From contig NZ_JAIUKE010000055.1 in the NCBI RefSeq assembly GCF_020176795.1, forward strand, positions 1 to 40,822: a stretch of 40,822 nucleotides of DNA, given 5' to 3'. The notes under the pieces were generated by a model. That model saw nothing but the letters and a program-made list of their open reading frames with translations, was not told the origin of the DNA and searched no databases. A program made the translations under genes and the position numbers. This DNA is from Streptomyces sp. 8L. Its GTDB lineage: Bacteria; Actinomycetota; Actinomycetes; Streptomycetales; Streptomycetaceae. Below are positions 8,778 through 16,546 of this stretch, piece after piece; the stretch's first letter is position 1, and every line of letters starts with the position of its first letter.

Positions 8778-8784
8778 TCATCCC

Positions 8785-8803
8785 GTGACGCGAGGCGCGT
8801 CAC
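8785..8803 (-). terminator. Small hairpin overlapping the fdhD stop codon
   Basis: GTGACGCG (8785-8792) and CGCGTCAC (8796-8803) form a perfect 8-bp stem with a 3-nt loop. The stop codon (8800-8802) lies inside the arm. It may add to termination or protect the 3' end. Confidence 0.45.
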
Positions 8804-9639
8804 ACCCCGGTGTGGAGGGCGATCCGTTCATCGCCCGCGTACACGTTCATGGAGGGGCCGCGCAGGAATCCCACCAGCGTCAGCCCCGTCTCGGCCGCCA
8901 GGTCGACGGCGAGGGACGACGGCGCCGAGACCGCCGCGAGCACCGGGATGCCCGCCATGACGGCCTTCTGCGCCAGTTCGAAGGACGCGCGCCCCGACAC
9001 CAGCAGGATCGCCCGCGACAGCGGCAGCAGGTCCTCGCGCAGGGCCCGCCCCACGAGCTTGTCCACCGCGTTGTGGCGGCCGACGTCCTCCCGTACGTCC
9101 AGGAGTTCGCCCGACTCGGAGAACAGCGCCGCCGCGTGCAGACCCCCGGTCCTGTCGAAGACCCGCTGCGCCGCGCGCAACCGGTCGGGGAGAGCCGCGA
9201 GCAGAGCGGGCTCGACCAGGACCGGGGGCGTATCGGCGATCTTGAACCGGGCCGTCGTACGCACGGCGTCCAGGCTGGCCTTGCCGCACAGCCCGCAGGA
9301 CGACGTCGTGTAGACGTTCCGCTCCAGCGTGATGTCCGGGACCGGGACCCCGGGGGCGAGCCGCACGTCGACCACGTTGTACGTGTTCTGCCCGTCGTCC
9401 CTGGCGCCCGCGCAGTACACGATCGACTGCACGTCCGCCGCCGAGGCCAGCACCCCCTCGCTGACGAGGAAGCCCGCGGCCAGCGCGAAGTCGTCGCCCG
9501 GCGTGCGCATGGTGATGGCGAGGGCCTTGCCGTTCAGGCGGATCTCCAGCGGTTCCTCCGACACCAGGGTGTCGGGGCGGGCGCTGACCGCGCCGTCCCG
9601 GATGCGTATCGTCCGCCGTCGTTCGGTGACCCGTCCCAT
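8800..9639 (-). CDS. fdhD: Formate dehydrogenase accessory sulfurtransferase FdhD
   Basis: This 279-residue protein carries sulfur from a cysteine desulfurase to the molybdenum cofactor, which activates formate dehydrogenase. The CxxC of [11 protein letters not shown] is the catalytic pair of the family. [17 protein letters not shown] at the N-terminus, the [13 protein letters not shown] segment and [12 protein letters not shown] are all hallmark FdhD stretches. The ATG at 9639 has AGGA about 9 nt upstream and gives the usual length. No formate dehydrogenase gene is in the window. Its presence next to an oxalate/formate antiporter fits disposal of formate from oxalate. Two candidate GntR sites and a long structured leader lie upstream. 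Confidence 0.95.
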   Translation of the reverse strand: MGRVTERRRTIRIRDGAVSARPDTLVSEEPLEIRLNGKALAITMRTPGDDFALAAGFLVSEGVLASAADVQSIVYCAGARDDGQNTYNVVDVRLAPGVPVPDITLERNVYTTSSCGLCGKASLDAVRTTARFKIADTPPVLVEPALLAALPDRLRAAQRVFDRTGGLHAAALFSESGELLDVREDVGRHNAVDKLVGRALREDLLPLSRAILLVSGRASFELAQKAVMAGIPVLAAVSAPSSLAVDLAAETGLTLVGFLRGPSMNVYAGDERIALHTGV

Positions 9640-9709
9640 GTGATCAGTCCTACTCGTATCTCTTCCGCGCCGCCAGACTTCCGCCGGCGCTGCCGTACCC
9701 GCCTGCCCG

Positions 9710-9749
9710 CGTATCCGTGTATTCGCGTATCCGCGTATCCGCGTATCCG
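9710..9749. repeat. Five tandem 8-bp repeats in the fdhD leader
   Basis: The unit CGTATCCG occurs at 9710-9717, 9726-9733, 9734-9741 and 9742-9749, with a diverged copy TGTATTCG at 9718-9725. Such an array is prone to slippage and may vary in copy number between strains. Confidence 0.85.
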
Positions 9750-9809
9750 TCGAGACAGGACCGGCTCCTGGCGCGGGGACCGTCCGGTCACCGCCTCGTT
9801 CGTGCTGTC

Positions 9810-9825
9810 CTGCTGTCCACAGTAG
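9810..9825. promoter_or_regulatory. Candidate GntR operator A2 upstream of fdhD
   Basis: CTGCTGT-CC-ACAGTAG is an inverted repeat with one mismatch between 7-nt arms. It has the same CTGT-N2-ACAG core and spacing as the perfect palindrome at 11109-11124. It lies about 170 nt upstream of the fdhD start. Confidence 0.45.
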
Positions 9826-9875
9826 GCGCGCCCGGCCGCCGTCCGCGCCGGACGACAGCCGCCTCGGCGCGGGCT

Positions 9876-9913
9876 CCCGGGGGAGGCGGCGCGCGTCGCG
9901 CGCCTCCCCCGGG
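9876..9913 (-). other. Perfect 13-bp hairpin in the fdhD leader
   Basis: CCCGGGGGAGGCG (9876-9888) and its exact complement (9901-9913) enclose a 12-nt GC-only loop. It may be the terminator of the upstream reductase gene, whose stop is 135 nt away, or an attenuator in the fdhD leader, because the candidate promoter/operator site lies on its upstream side. Confidence 0.6.
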
Positions 9914-9933
9914 CGATGGCCGGCGGTCCGCCC

Positions 9934-9950
9934 CATTGCATACAGTATTC
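9934..9950 (-). promoter_or_regulatory. Candidate GntR operator A / fdhD promoter
   Basis: The 13-mer CATTGCATACAGT at 9934-9946 is repeated exactly at 38576-38588. On the other strand, GAATACTGTATG (9950-9939) is repeated exactly at 38593-38604. It includes a TATGCA that could be a -10 for leftward transcription of fdhD. Confidence 0.6.
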
Positions 9951-10048
9951 GCTGGGTGGAGTCCCAACGGAAGCCTGTGGACCGGGATTTGTGACGGCTT
10001 GCTCGTGCACGGTGGCGGCCGTCGGCCATCGGCGGTGTGACCGCCGGG

Positions 10049-11029
10049 TCAGGCGGCGGCGAGCGCCGTACCGCGGGCGAGCAGATCGGAGATGGCGGCG
10101 ACCGTGCACAGGGTCGGCACCGGTACGCCGGTCAGGCCGGCGAGTTCCACCACGGCGGCCAGCAGCACGTCCAGTTCGAGCGGCTTGCCCTTCTCCAGGT
10201 CCTGGAGCGTGGAGGTGCGGTGGTCCCCGACGCGTTCCGCGCCCGCGAGCCGCCGTTCGATGGAGATCGCGGGGCGGCAGCCCAGGGACCGGGCGACCGC
10301 CAGGGTCTCGGCCATCATGAGTTCGATGACGCCCCGGGTGGAGCGGTGCAGGCACATCTCCCGCATGGTCGCCCGGGTCAGGGCGCTGATCGGGTTGAAG
10401 GAGATGTTGCCGAGGAGCTTGATCCAGATGTCGTCGCGCAGCTCGGGCTCGACCGGGCACTTGAGCCCGCCCGCCCGCATGGCCTCGCTGAAGTCGAGAC
10501 AGCGGCGCGAGACCGTACGGTCCGGCTCGCCGATCGAGAACCTCGTTCCTTCCAGATGCCGGACCACACCGGGCGCCGCGAGCTCCGTCGCCGCGTAGAC
10601 GACGCACCCGACGGCGCGTTCCTGCGGCAGTACGGCGCTGACCGAGCCGCCGGGGTCGACGCTCTCGATCCGCAGGCCGTCCTGTGGCCCCCCGTGGCCG
10701 TGGAAGTACCACCAGGGGATGCCGTTCTGCGCCGCGACCACCGCCGTCGAGTCCTTGAACAGCGGCTCCACCAACGGCCCGCACGCCGCGTAGGAGTTCG
10801 CCTTCAGGCCGAGGAACACATAGTCGGCGGGGCCCACATCGGCGGGCCGGTCGGTGGCGTGGACGTGCGCGGTGAAGTCCCCGCGCGGACTGAGCACGCG
10901 GACTCCGTGCTGCCTCATGGCCGCGAGGTGCGGTCCACGGGCGATCAGATGGACGTCGGCGCCCGCTCTGTCGAGCGCGGCTCCGACGTAGGCGCCGATG
11001 GCTCCGGCGCCCACAATGGCGACTTTCAC
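10049..11029 (-). CDS. 2-dehydropantoate 2-reductase family (PanE/ApbA-like) oxidoreductase
   Basis: This is a 326-residue NADPH-dependent ketopantoate reductase family enzyme. The Rossmann motif [10 protein letters not shown] is at the N-terminus, AQNGIP carries the conserved Asn, and [17 protein letters not shown] carries the catalytic Lys and both Asn residues of the C-terminal helical domain. The GTG at 11029 has GGAG 10 nt upstream. It is divergent from the OFA antiporter across a region with a perfect ATACTGT-CT-ACAGTAT palindrome. That suggests co-regulation with oxalate genes, where it may reduce a related 2-oxo acid or supply pantoate for CoA. Neither role is shown by sequence. Confidence 0.9.
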   Translation of the reverse strand: MKVAIVGAGAIGAYVGAALDRAGADVHLIARGPHLAAMRQHGVRVLSPRGDFTAHVHATDRPADVGPADYVFLGLKANSYAACGPLVEPLFKDSTAVVAAQNGIPWWYFHGHGGPQDGLRIESVDPGGSVSAVLPQERAVGCVVYAATELAAPGVVRHLEGTRFSIGEPDRTVSRRCLDFSEAMRAGGLKCPVEPELRDDIWIKLLGNISFNPISALTRATMREMCLHRSTRGVIELMMAETLAVARSLGCRPAISIERRLAGAERVGDHRTSTLQDLEKGKPLELDVLLAAVVELAGLTGVPVPTLCTVAAISDLLARGTALAAA

Positions 11030-11370
11030 GTGGGGCTCTCCATTCGGTTTGAGGGAGACCGAGAGAAGCGTCACACTCCGAGTCCATGCCGACTTCCATG
11101 TCGACGATATACTGTCTACAGTATGGGTTCTGTGCCGACAAGCCTTCCGGCGCAGCCCGGGCCCTCCCGTTCCCTTTTGTTTGCGAGCTGTTGACCGGCG
11201 TGCGCGCCGGTCCGCCGTCATGCCGCCGTGACGCTTCCGCGGGCTCCGCCCGTGCGGGCCCGGCCGTCCCGGCCACCGCGGTAACGACCCCGTCAAGCTC
11301 CCGGAACGTCATGAACACGCCGTGACACAGTTCTTCCCAAGAGCCGTTCCGCTTCTTAGAGTTCGCTGCC
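11030..11370. promoter_or_regulatory. 341-bp divergent control region, PanE-like / OFA antiporter
   Basis: The gap contains the perfect palindrome at 11109-11124 about 80 bp from the reductase start and about 250 bp from the antiporter start. The remainder is GC-rich without a recognisable gene. The antiporter ATG has no good ribosome site upstream, so a leaderless or weakly initiated message is possible. Confidence 0.5.
11109..11124. promoter_or_regulatory. Candidate GntR operator B (perfect palindrome)
   Basis: ATACTGT-CT-ACAGTAT is a perfect 7+7 inverted repeat in an otherwise GC-rich gap. Its A/T-rich ends and dyad shape match operators of FadR-subfamily (FCD) GntR proteins. The same half-sites recur at 9810, 9940, 13967 and 38581. 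Confidence 0.7.
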
Positions 11371-12723
11371 ATGACACCCCCAATCGCACCGGCCGGCTGG
11401 AGCCGATGGCTGGTGCCGCCCGCGGCGCTGGCAGTCCACCTCTCCATCGGCCAGGCCTACTCCTGGAGCGTGTTCAAGCCGCCACTCGAATCCGCGCTCG
11501 GCCTCTCGGGAACGCAGAGCGCGCTCCCGTTCCAGCTCGGCATCGTGATGCTCGGCCTCTCCGCCGCCTTCGGCGGCACCCTGGTGGAACGCAGAGGCCC
11601 GCGCTGGGCGATGACCGTCGCGCTGATCTGTTTCTCCTCCGGGTTCCTGCTGTCCGCGCTGGGTGCGGAGACGCGGCAGTTCTGGCTGATCGTCCTCGGC
11701 TACGGGTTCGTCGGCGGGGTCGGCCTCGGCATCGGCTACATCTCGCCCGTGTCGACGCTCATCAAGTGGTTCCCCGACCGGCCGGGTACCGCGACCGGTA
11801 TCGCGATCATGGGCTTCGGCGGCGGCGCGCTCATCGCGTCGCCCTGGTCGCAGGCGATGCTCGACCACTTCGGCGCCGACAGCGACGGCATCGCGCTGGC
11901 CTTCCTCGTACACGGCCTGGTCTACGCGCTGTTCATGTCGCTCGGCGTGTTCCTGATCCGGGTGCCCCGGCCGAAGCCGGACGCGCCGACCGTGCCGGGC
12001 GCGGAACCGGGCGCCGTCATGCTGATCGGGGCCGTGCAGGTGTCGGCGAAGTCGGCGCTGAAGACCCCGCAGTTCTGGTGCCTCTGGATCGTCCTGTGCA
12101 TGAACGTCACCGCGGGCATCGGCATCCTGGAGCGCGCCGCTCCGATGATCACCGACTTCTTCGCGAACACCTCGGCCGCCGTGTCCGCCTCGGCAGCCGC
12201 CGGATTCGTCGCCCTGCTCTCCGCCGCCAACATGGCGGGCAGGATCGGCTGGTCGTCGCTGTCCGACCTGATCGGCAGGAAGAACATCTACCGGGTGTAC
12301 CTGGCGGTCGGCATCATCATGTACCTGTTGATCTTCCTGGCCGGTGACGCCGCCAAGCCGCTGTTCGTCATCTGCGCGATGGTGATCCTGTCGTTCTACG
12401 GGGGCGGGTTCGCGACCCTCCCGGCGTACCTGAAGGACCTCTTCGGCACGTACCAGGTCGGCGCCATCCACGGCAGGCTGCTGACCGCGTGGTCCGTCGC
12501 CGGCGTCCTCGGGCCGCTCATCGTCAACCGGGTCGCGGACGCCCAGTCGGACGCCGGGAAGTCGGGAGCGCAGCTGTACGGCGTCTCCTTCGTCATCATG
12601 ATCTGCCTGCTCGCCGTCGGGCTGATCGCCAACGAGTTCGTCCGGCCGGTGAATCCGCGCCACCACATCGCGACACGGAAGGAGACATCCGATGGCCATG
12701 CCGGCGCGGAACCCGGAGTCTGA
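11371..12723 (+). CDS. OFA-family MFS transporter (oxalate/formate antiporter type)
   Basis: This 450-residue, 12-segment MFS protein belongs to the oxalate:formate antiporter (OFA) family. Family traits are AYSWSVFKPPLE in segment 1, the GGVGLGIGYISPVSTLIKWFPDRPG signature in segments 4-5, and YGGGFATLPAYLKDLFG followed by VGAIHGRLLTAWSVAG in the C-terminal half. It would exchange extracellular oxalate for intracellular formate or a related anion. Its last 32 nt overlap the start of a 48-residue small protein in another frame. The upstream palindrome links it to the GntR regulator 1.3 kb downstream. OFA members also carry other small carboxylates, so the substrate is inferred from context. 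Confidence 0.9.
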   Translation: MTPPIAPAGWSRWLVPPAALAVHLSIGQAYSWSVFKPPLESALGLSGTQSALPFQLGIVMLGLSAAFGGTLVERRGPRWAMTVALICFSSGFLLSALGAETRQFWLIVLGYGFVGGVGLGIGYISPVSTLIKWFPDRPGTATGIAIMGFGGGALIASPWSQAMLDHFGADSDGIALAFLVHGLVYALFMSLGVFLIRVPRPKPDAPTVPGAEPGAVMLIGAVQVSAKSALKTPQFWCLWIVLCMNVTAGIGILERAAPMITDFFANTSAAVSASAAAGFVALLSAANMAGRIGWSSLSDLIGRKNIYRVYLAVGIIMYLLIFLAGDAAKPLFVICAMVILSFYGGGFATLPAYLKDLFGTYQVGAIHGRLLTAWSVAGVLGPLIVNRVADAQSDAGKSGAQLYGVSFVIMICLLAVGLIANEFVRPVNPRHHIATRKETSDGHAGAEPGV

Positions 12724-12838
12724 GGCGGGACCGAGGCGCGGCGGACTGATCGCCCTCGCCTGGGTCTGGGTCGGGGCTCCGTTCGCCTACGGAGTGTACG
12801 AACTCGTGCTCAAAGCCAAACAGCTGTTCACCGGTTGA
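12692..12838 (+). CDS. OFA/MFS transporter small subunit, 48 residues
   Basis: A short gene starts inside the 3' end of the OFA gene in the +1 frame, with GAAGGAG seven nt before its ATG. The product has a basic, polar N-terminus (about 17 residues), then one hydrophobic segment (LIALAWVWVGAPFAYGVYEL) and a short tail KAKQLFTG. Small one-segment proteins of this pattern accompany OFA transporters in many bacteria and are annotated as MFS transporter small subunit. It probably sits in the membrane with its partner and affects stability or function. The overlap implies translational coupling. It is below the length of most gene finders. Confidence 0.85.
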   Translation: MAMPARNPESEAGPRRGGLIALAWVWVGAPFAYGVYELVLKAKQLFTG

Positions 12839-12981
12839 CCTTGTCGCGTCAAGGGGTTGGGCCAAGGATGATGCGGTCCCTCCAAGCGGCGGGGAGGAAT
12901 CCTGTCGATTCACCTGTCTTCGTACTGGTGAGTCGCTGACGAGACTGGAAGATCCAGCCTCGACAGCTAAGGGGGTCCCGC

Positions 12982-13929
12982 GTGACAGGTACGCGTATCA
13001 CCGCGCTCGGGCACTATCAGCCCGCCAAGGTGCTCACCAACGACGATCTCGCGGGCATGGTCGACACCAGCGACGAGTGGATCACCAGTCGGGTCGGCAT
13101 CAAGACCCGGTCGGTCGCGGGGCCCGACGAACCCGTGGACGAGCTGGCCGCGCACGCGGGCGCCAAGGCGCTGGCGGCGGCCGGCCTCGTCCCCGCGGAC
13201 ATCGACCTCGTCCTCGTCGCCACCTCCACCGCCGTCGACCGCTCGCCGAACATGGCGGCCCGGGTGGCGGCCCGGCTCTCCATGGCGTCGCCCGCCGTGC
13301 TGGACATCAACGTCGTCTGCGCGGGCTTCACGCACGCGCTCGCCATGGCCGACCACACCGTACGGGCGGGGGCGGCCTCCCGCGCCCTGGTCATCGGTGC
13401 CGACGAGATGACGGCCATCGCGGACTGGACCGACCGCTCCACCTGCGTCCTGATGGGCGACGGCGCGGGCGCGGCCGTGGTCGAGGCCGTGGGGCCGGGC
13501 GAGAGCCCCGGCATCGGCCCCGTGCTGTGGGGGTCCGTGCCGGAGATGAGCACCGTCGTACGGATCGAGGGCGTGCCGTCCCGGTTCGCCCAGGACGGGC
13601 AGTCCGTCTACCGCTGGGCCGTCACCGAACTGCCGCCCGTCGCGCGCAGGGTGTGCGAGCGCGCAGGCGTCCTGCCCGAGGAGCTCGGCGCGGTCGTGCT
13701 GCACCAGGCGAATCTGCGGATCATCGAGCCGGTGGCCCGGAAGATCGGCGCCGTCAACGCGGTGATCGCGCGCGACGTCGTGGAGTCGGGCAACACGTCG
13801 GCCGCCTCGATCCCCATGGCGCTGTCCAAGCTCGTCGCCAAGGGGGAGGTCGCCTCGGGCGCGCCTGCCCTGCTGTTCGGCTTCGGCGGGAACCTCTCCT
13901 ACGCGGGCCAGGTGATCCGCTGCCCCTGA
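12982..13929 (+). CDS. 3-oxoacyl-ACP synthase III (KAS III) family protein
   Basis: This is a 315-residue FabH-like condensing enzyme. The catalytic triad is intact: Cys113 in NVVCAGFTHAL, His241 in LHQANLRI and Asn271 in ESGNTSAA. The C-terminal GFGGNLSYAGQV glycine loop is also present. GTG at 12982 follows AAGGGGG. KAS III enzymes condense an acyl-CoA with malonyl-ACP, and stand-alone paralogues also act as acyltransferases. No ACP, ketoreductase or polyketide gene is nearby, so this is not the housekeeping fabH operon. It lies between the OFA small subunit and gntR in the same direction with a 143-nt gap. No clear GntR site precedes it. Its role here is unknown. Confidence 0.9.
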   Translation: MTGTRITALGHYQPAKVLTNDDLAGMVDTSDEWITSRVGIKTRSVAGPDEPVDELAAHAGAKALAAAGLVPADIDLVLVATSTAVDRSPNMAARVAARLSMASPAVLDINVVCAGFTHALAMADHTVRAGAASRALVIGADEMTAIADWTDRSTCVLMGDGAGAAVVEAVGPGESPGIGPVLWGSVPEMSTVVRIEGVPSRFAQDGQSVYRWAVTELPPVARRVCERAGVLPEELGAVVLHQANLRIIEPVARKIGAVNAVIARDVVESGNTSAASIPMALSKLVAKGEVASGAPALLFGFGGNLSYAGQVIRCP

Positions 13930-13964
13930 CCTCTCGGCTTGGTGGCCTTGGCGCCCTCACTTGT

Positions 13965-13984
13965 CAGTAGACTGTAGACGATAG
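13965..13984 (+). promoter_or_regulatory. Candidate GntR operator C upstream of gntR
   Basis: CAGTAGACTGTAGACGATAG contains GTAGACTGTA, which is also found on the complement of 38583-38592, and ACTGTAGAC, which is found on the complement of 11109-11124. It is an imperfect site 35 nt before the regulator ATG, placed as expected for autorepression. Confidence 0.5.
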
Positions 13985-14019
13985 CCAATCTGTCGCGGTC
14001 GGCCGGAGAGGGAGATCCC

Positions 14020-14697
14020 ATGTTGTCCGCAGGACTGCCGCACGGCACGGTACCGAAGCTGGAGCGCCCGGGGCCGCTGCGCGAGCGGGTCTACGAGGCG
14101 CTCCTCGAACTGATCATCACCCGTGCCCTGACGCCGGGCCAGCACCTCGTCGAGAGTGAACTGGCAGGCCATCTCGGGGTGTCGCGGCAGCCGGTCCGCG
14201 AGGCGCTCCAGCGGCTGAACACCGAGGGCTGGGTCGACCTGCGCCCCGCGCAGGGCGCGTTCGTCCACGAGCCGACCGAGTCGGAGGCCGACCAGCTGCT
14301 CTCCGTACGCACACTGCTGGAGGCGGAGGCCGCGCGGCTCGCCGCCGCCGCCTCCGACGCCGAGGGCATCGCGGACCTGGAGGCGCTGTGCGGGCAGGGA
14401 GAGCGGGCGGTGGACGACGACGACGTCGATCTGGCCGTCGCGACCAACGCCGCCTTCCACGCGCGGGTGATGGCGATGGCGAGCAACGTCGTCCTGGCGG
14501 AGCTGGCCGGCCAGGTGGACCGCAGGGTCCGCTGGTACTACACGCCCGTGGCCCGCCAGCGCGGGCGGCAGTCGTGGATCGAGCACCGCGAGCTGATCAG
14601 CGCGATCGCGGCCCACGACGAGGCCAGGGCCGTCACCGTGATGCGCGCCCACACCGAGCACACCCGGTCGACCTACCACCACCGCGAGCACGACTGA
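14020..14697 (+). CDS. GntR family transcriptional regulator, FCD subfamily
   Basis: This 225-residue regulator has an N-terminal winged HTH (about residues 17-83: LRERVYEALLELIITR, then ELAGHLGVSRQPVREALQRL) and an all-helical FCD effector domain. The FCD metal-ligand histidines are visible in NAAFHARV, EHRELI and MRAHTEH. GGGAGA precedes the ATG. FCD-type GntR proteins usually bind a carboxylate through a metal ion and release AT-rich palindromes. Candidate sites of one type precede this gene, fdhD, the PanE/OFA pair and the ThDP/sucC pair. I infer that it is the regulator of the oxalate genes, probably a repressor. Oxalate, oxalyl-CoA, formyl-CoA or glyoxylate are possible effectors. Confidence 0.92.
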   Translation: MLSAGLPHGTVPKLERPGPLRERVYEALLELIITRALTPGQHLVESELAGHLGVSRQPVREALQRLNTEGWVDLRPAQGAFVHEPTESEADQLLSVRTLLEAEAARLAAAASDAEGIADLEALCGQGERAVDDDDVDLAVATNAAFHARVMAMASNVVLAELAGQVDRRVRWYYTPVARQRGRQSWIEHRELISAIAAHDEARAVTVMRAHTEHTRSTYHHREHD

Positions 14698-14770
14698 CGC
14701 CGCCCGCGGGCCGTCCGTCCTCCGCGCTCCGGGGCCGGATCGGCAAGTTCCAGGTAACCGCCGCCCGACG

Positions 14771-14796
14771 CTTTGTCTTCAGTGTGGGGAAAGTTG
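14771..14796 (+). promoter_or_regulatory. Motif shared with the ino1-ebo promoter region (copy 1)
   Basis: CTTTGTC-N7-TGGGGAAAG followed by TTG matches 18 of 26 positions of the sequence at 22754-22779 without gaps. A GCTAC...CCAC segment (TAC at 14842) follows 71 nt after the motif start; the equivalent TAC in the second copy follows at 70 nt. It is probably an operator or promoter element of the ROK/ABC unit. Confidence 0.5.
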
Positions 14797-14817
14797 CCGC
14801 TGATTTACTCTCAACTT
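14791..14817 (+). promoter_or_regulatory. Inverted repeat upstream of the ROK gene
   Basis: AAGTTG (14791-14796) and CAACTT (14812-14817) form an inverted repeat spaced by 15 nt, about 100 nt before the ROK start. The stretch is the least GC-rich of the gap, as expected for a promoter/operator. Confidence 0.4.
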
Positions 14818-14914
14818 CTTCCCCCTGCGCGCAACCGCTGCTACGTTCCACTCGAAAGCAGCAGAGGCACGGGGCACCGACGGGTAAGACAGCCGACATG
14901 GCGGGGAGGGGCGC

Positions 14915-16105
14915 GTGAGACGTATGACCGCACGACCCGCGAACGCCCATCAGGCGCGACTGCTCAGGCTGTTGCGCGACGGTGGGCCCAACTCGCGCGC
15001 ACAGCTGGGCGACCAGATCGACCTGTCGCGCTCCAAGCTCGCGGTCGAGGTCGACCGGCTGCTGGAGACCGGACTGGTGGTCGCCGACGGCCTTGCCGCC
15101 TCCCGCGGCGGACGGCGTTCGCACAACATCAGGCTCACTCCCGGCCTCCGCTTCCTCGGTGTGGACATCGGCGCCACATCCGTGGACGTGGCCGTCACGA
15201 ACGCCGAGCTCGAGGTGCTCGGCCACCTCAACCACCCGATGGACGTCAGGGAGGGGCCCGTCGCCGTCTTCGAGCAGGTGCTCGCGATGGCGGCGAAGCT
15301 CAGGGCCTCGGGCCTCGCCGACGGGTTCGACGGTGCCGGCATCGGCGTGCCGGGCCCCGTGCGCTACCCCGAGGGCGTCCCGGTCGCGCCGCCGATCATG
15401 CCGGGCTGGGACGGCTTCCCCGTCCGCGAGGCGCTCAGCCAGGAACTCGGCTGTCCCGTCATGGTCGACAACGATGTGAACCTGATGGCGATGGGGGAGC
15501 AGCACGCGGGCGTGGCGCGCTCCGTGGCCGACTTCCTCTGCGTCAAGATCGGTACGGGTATCGGCTGCGGGATCGTCGTCGGCGGCGAGGTCTACCGCGG
15601 TACGACGGGCAGCGCGGGCGACATCGGCCACATCCAGGTGGAGCCCGACGGCCGGGCCTGCGCCTGCGGCAACAAGGGCTGTCTCGAAGCCCACTTCAGC
15701 GGCGCGGCGCTCGCGCGCGACGCCGAGGAGGCGGCCAGGACCGGAGCCTCGCCCGAACTCGCCACCCGCCTCGCCGCCGCGGGCACACTGACCGCCGTCG
15801 ACGTGGCGGCCGCCGCGGCGGCGGGCGACGCGACCGCGCTCGACCTGATCCGCGAGGGCGGCAACCGCGTCGGCCAGGTCATCGCGGGGCTCGTCAGCTT
15901 CTTCAACCCGGGGCTCGTGGTGATCGGAGGTGGTGTGACCGGCCTCGGGCACACCCTGCTCGCCTCGGTCCGCACCCAGGTCTACCGCCAGTCACTTCCC
16001 CTGGCCACCGGCAACCTCCCCATCGTCCTGGGGGAGTTGGGCCAGAACGCCGGAGTCACCGGCGCGGCCCGGCTGATCAGCGACCACCTGTTCTCGCCGG
16101 CGTGA
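14915..16105 (+). CDS. ROK family transcriptional regulator
   Basis: This 396-residue protein has an N-terminal winged HTH (about residues 10-65, NSRAQLGDQIDLSRSKLAVEVDRLLETGL) and a sugar-kinase-like ROK domain. The domain has the phosphate-1 motif GVDIGATSVDVAV, the catalytic-type DNDVN and the zinc motif CACGNKGCLEAH. It resembles Streptomyces ROK repressors that sit at the head of sugar ABC operons. GTG at 14915 and ATG at 14924 share the GGGGAGG upstream; either may start. It is followed on the same strand by an importer for a ribose/inositol-like sugar, which it most likely represses. The inducer is presumably the imported sugar or cyclitol. Confidence 0.9.
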   Translation: MRRMTARPANAHQARLLRLLRDGGPNSRAQLGDQIDLSRSKLAVEVDRLLETGLVVADGLAASRGGRRSHNIRLTPGLRFLGVDIGATSVDVAVTNAELEVLGHLNHPMDVREGPVAVFEQVLAMAAKLRASGLADGFDGAGIGVPGPVRYPEGVPVAPPIMPGWDGFPVREALSQELGCPVMVDNDVNLMAMGEQHAGVARSVADFLCVKIGTGIGCGIVVGGEVYRGTTGSAGDIGHIQVEPDGRACACGNKGCLEAHFSGAALARDAEEAARTGASPELATRLAAAGTLTAVDVAAAAAAGDATALDLIREGGNRVGQVIAGLVSFFNPGLVVIGGGVTGLGHTLLASVRTQVYRQSLPLATGNLPIVLGELGQNAGVTGAARLISDHLFSPA

Positions 16106-16546
16106 CCGGGCGGCCGCTCTCCCGGTCGCCCGGACCACCGGCGTAACGGAGCACCGGCGCGCATCGCGCTCCGGAGCACCGGCGTACCACCGGGCGGCGC
16201 ACCACACGTACGCCACCGCCCCACCGCCACGCCACCGCCACCGGGCCGCCCAGCCGCTCGTCCCCACCGCGACGCGGCCCACCGCACCAGCACCGCGCAC
16301 CACGGCACCGTCCGTACGGCGGGCGAACGCAGGCCCGCACCGTAGGCGTCCGACAGTACGAGCGAACGAGCGCATCACGCACCAGCGCACCACCGTACGA
16401 GCGCACCACCGCACGACCGCAGCGTCCCACGTGCCACCGCACCACCGCATGAGTGCACACCACCGTACGTGCCACCGCACCGCGGCCCGCGCCGCCCGGC
16501 GCGCACCCGCGCCACCACACGGCCGCACCTGCCGAGGGGATTCGCC
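16106..16546 (+). repeat. 441-bp intergenic region rich in degenerate CACCG/GCACC repeats
   Basis: No gene is supported here. The strand is C- and A-biased, with many imperfect copies of ACCACCG, GCACCAC and CGTACGAGC, densest at 16376-16475. A message through this region would carry few G runs and little stable structure. The ribosome site GAGGGGA precedes the ABC ATPase ATG at 16547. It may contain a second promoter for the ABC genes, but I see no clear one. Confidence 0.5.

Larger units (their letters stand above)
9640..10048 (-). promoter_or_regulatory. 409-bp leader/intergenic region upstream of fdhD
   Basis: Read on the minus strand this gap holds, in order, a candidate GntR site at 9950-9934, a 13-bp perfect hairpin at 9913-9876, a second palindrome at 9825-9810, and five 8-bp tandem repeats at 9749-9710, before the fdhD start. 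If transcription begins near the first site, the leader is roughly 290 nt. No convincing small ORF was seen. Confidence 0.55.

Noticed and set aside
11086-11325. Small rightward ORF between the PanE-like gene and the OFA gene
   Set aside because: It reads through the operator palindrome, has no ribosome site and shows no recognisable protein pattern.
9534-11447. Long minus-strand open frame of about 637 codons across fdhD leader and PanE-like gene
   Set aside because: It is Arg/Gly/Pro-rich, runs antisense or out of frame to well supported genes, and matches no family; it is a high-GC shadow frame.
16106-16546. CACCG-rich region considered as a coding gene (ORFs of 60-160 codons in several frames)
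   Set aside because: All frames give His/Arg/Thr/Pro strings without codon bias or start signals; better described as degenerate repeats.
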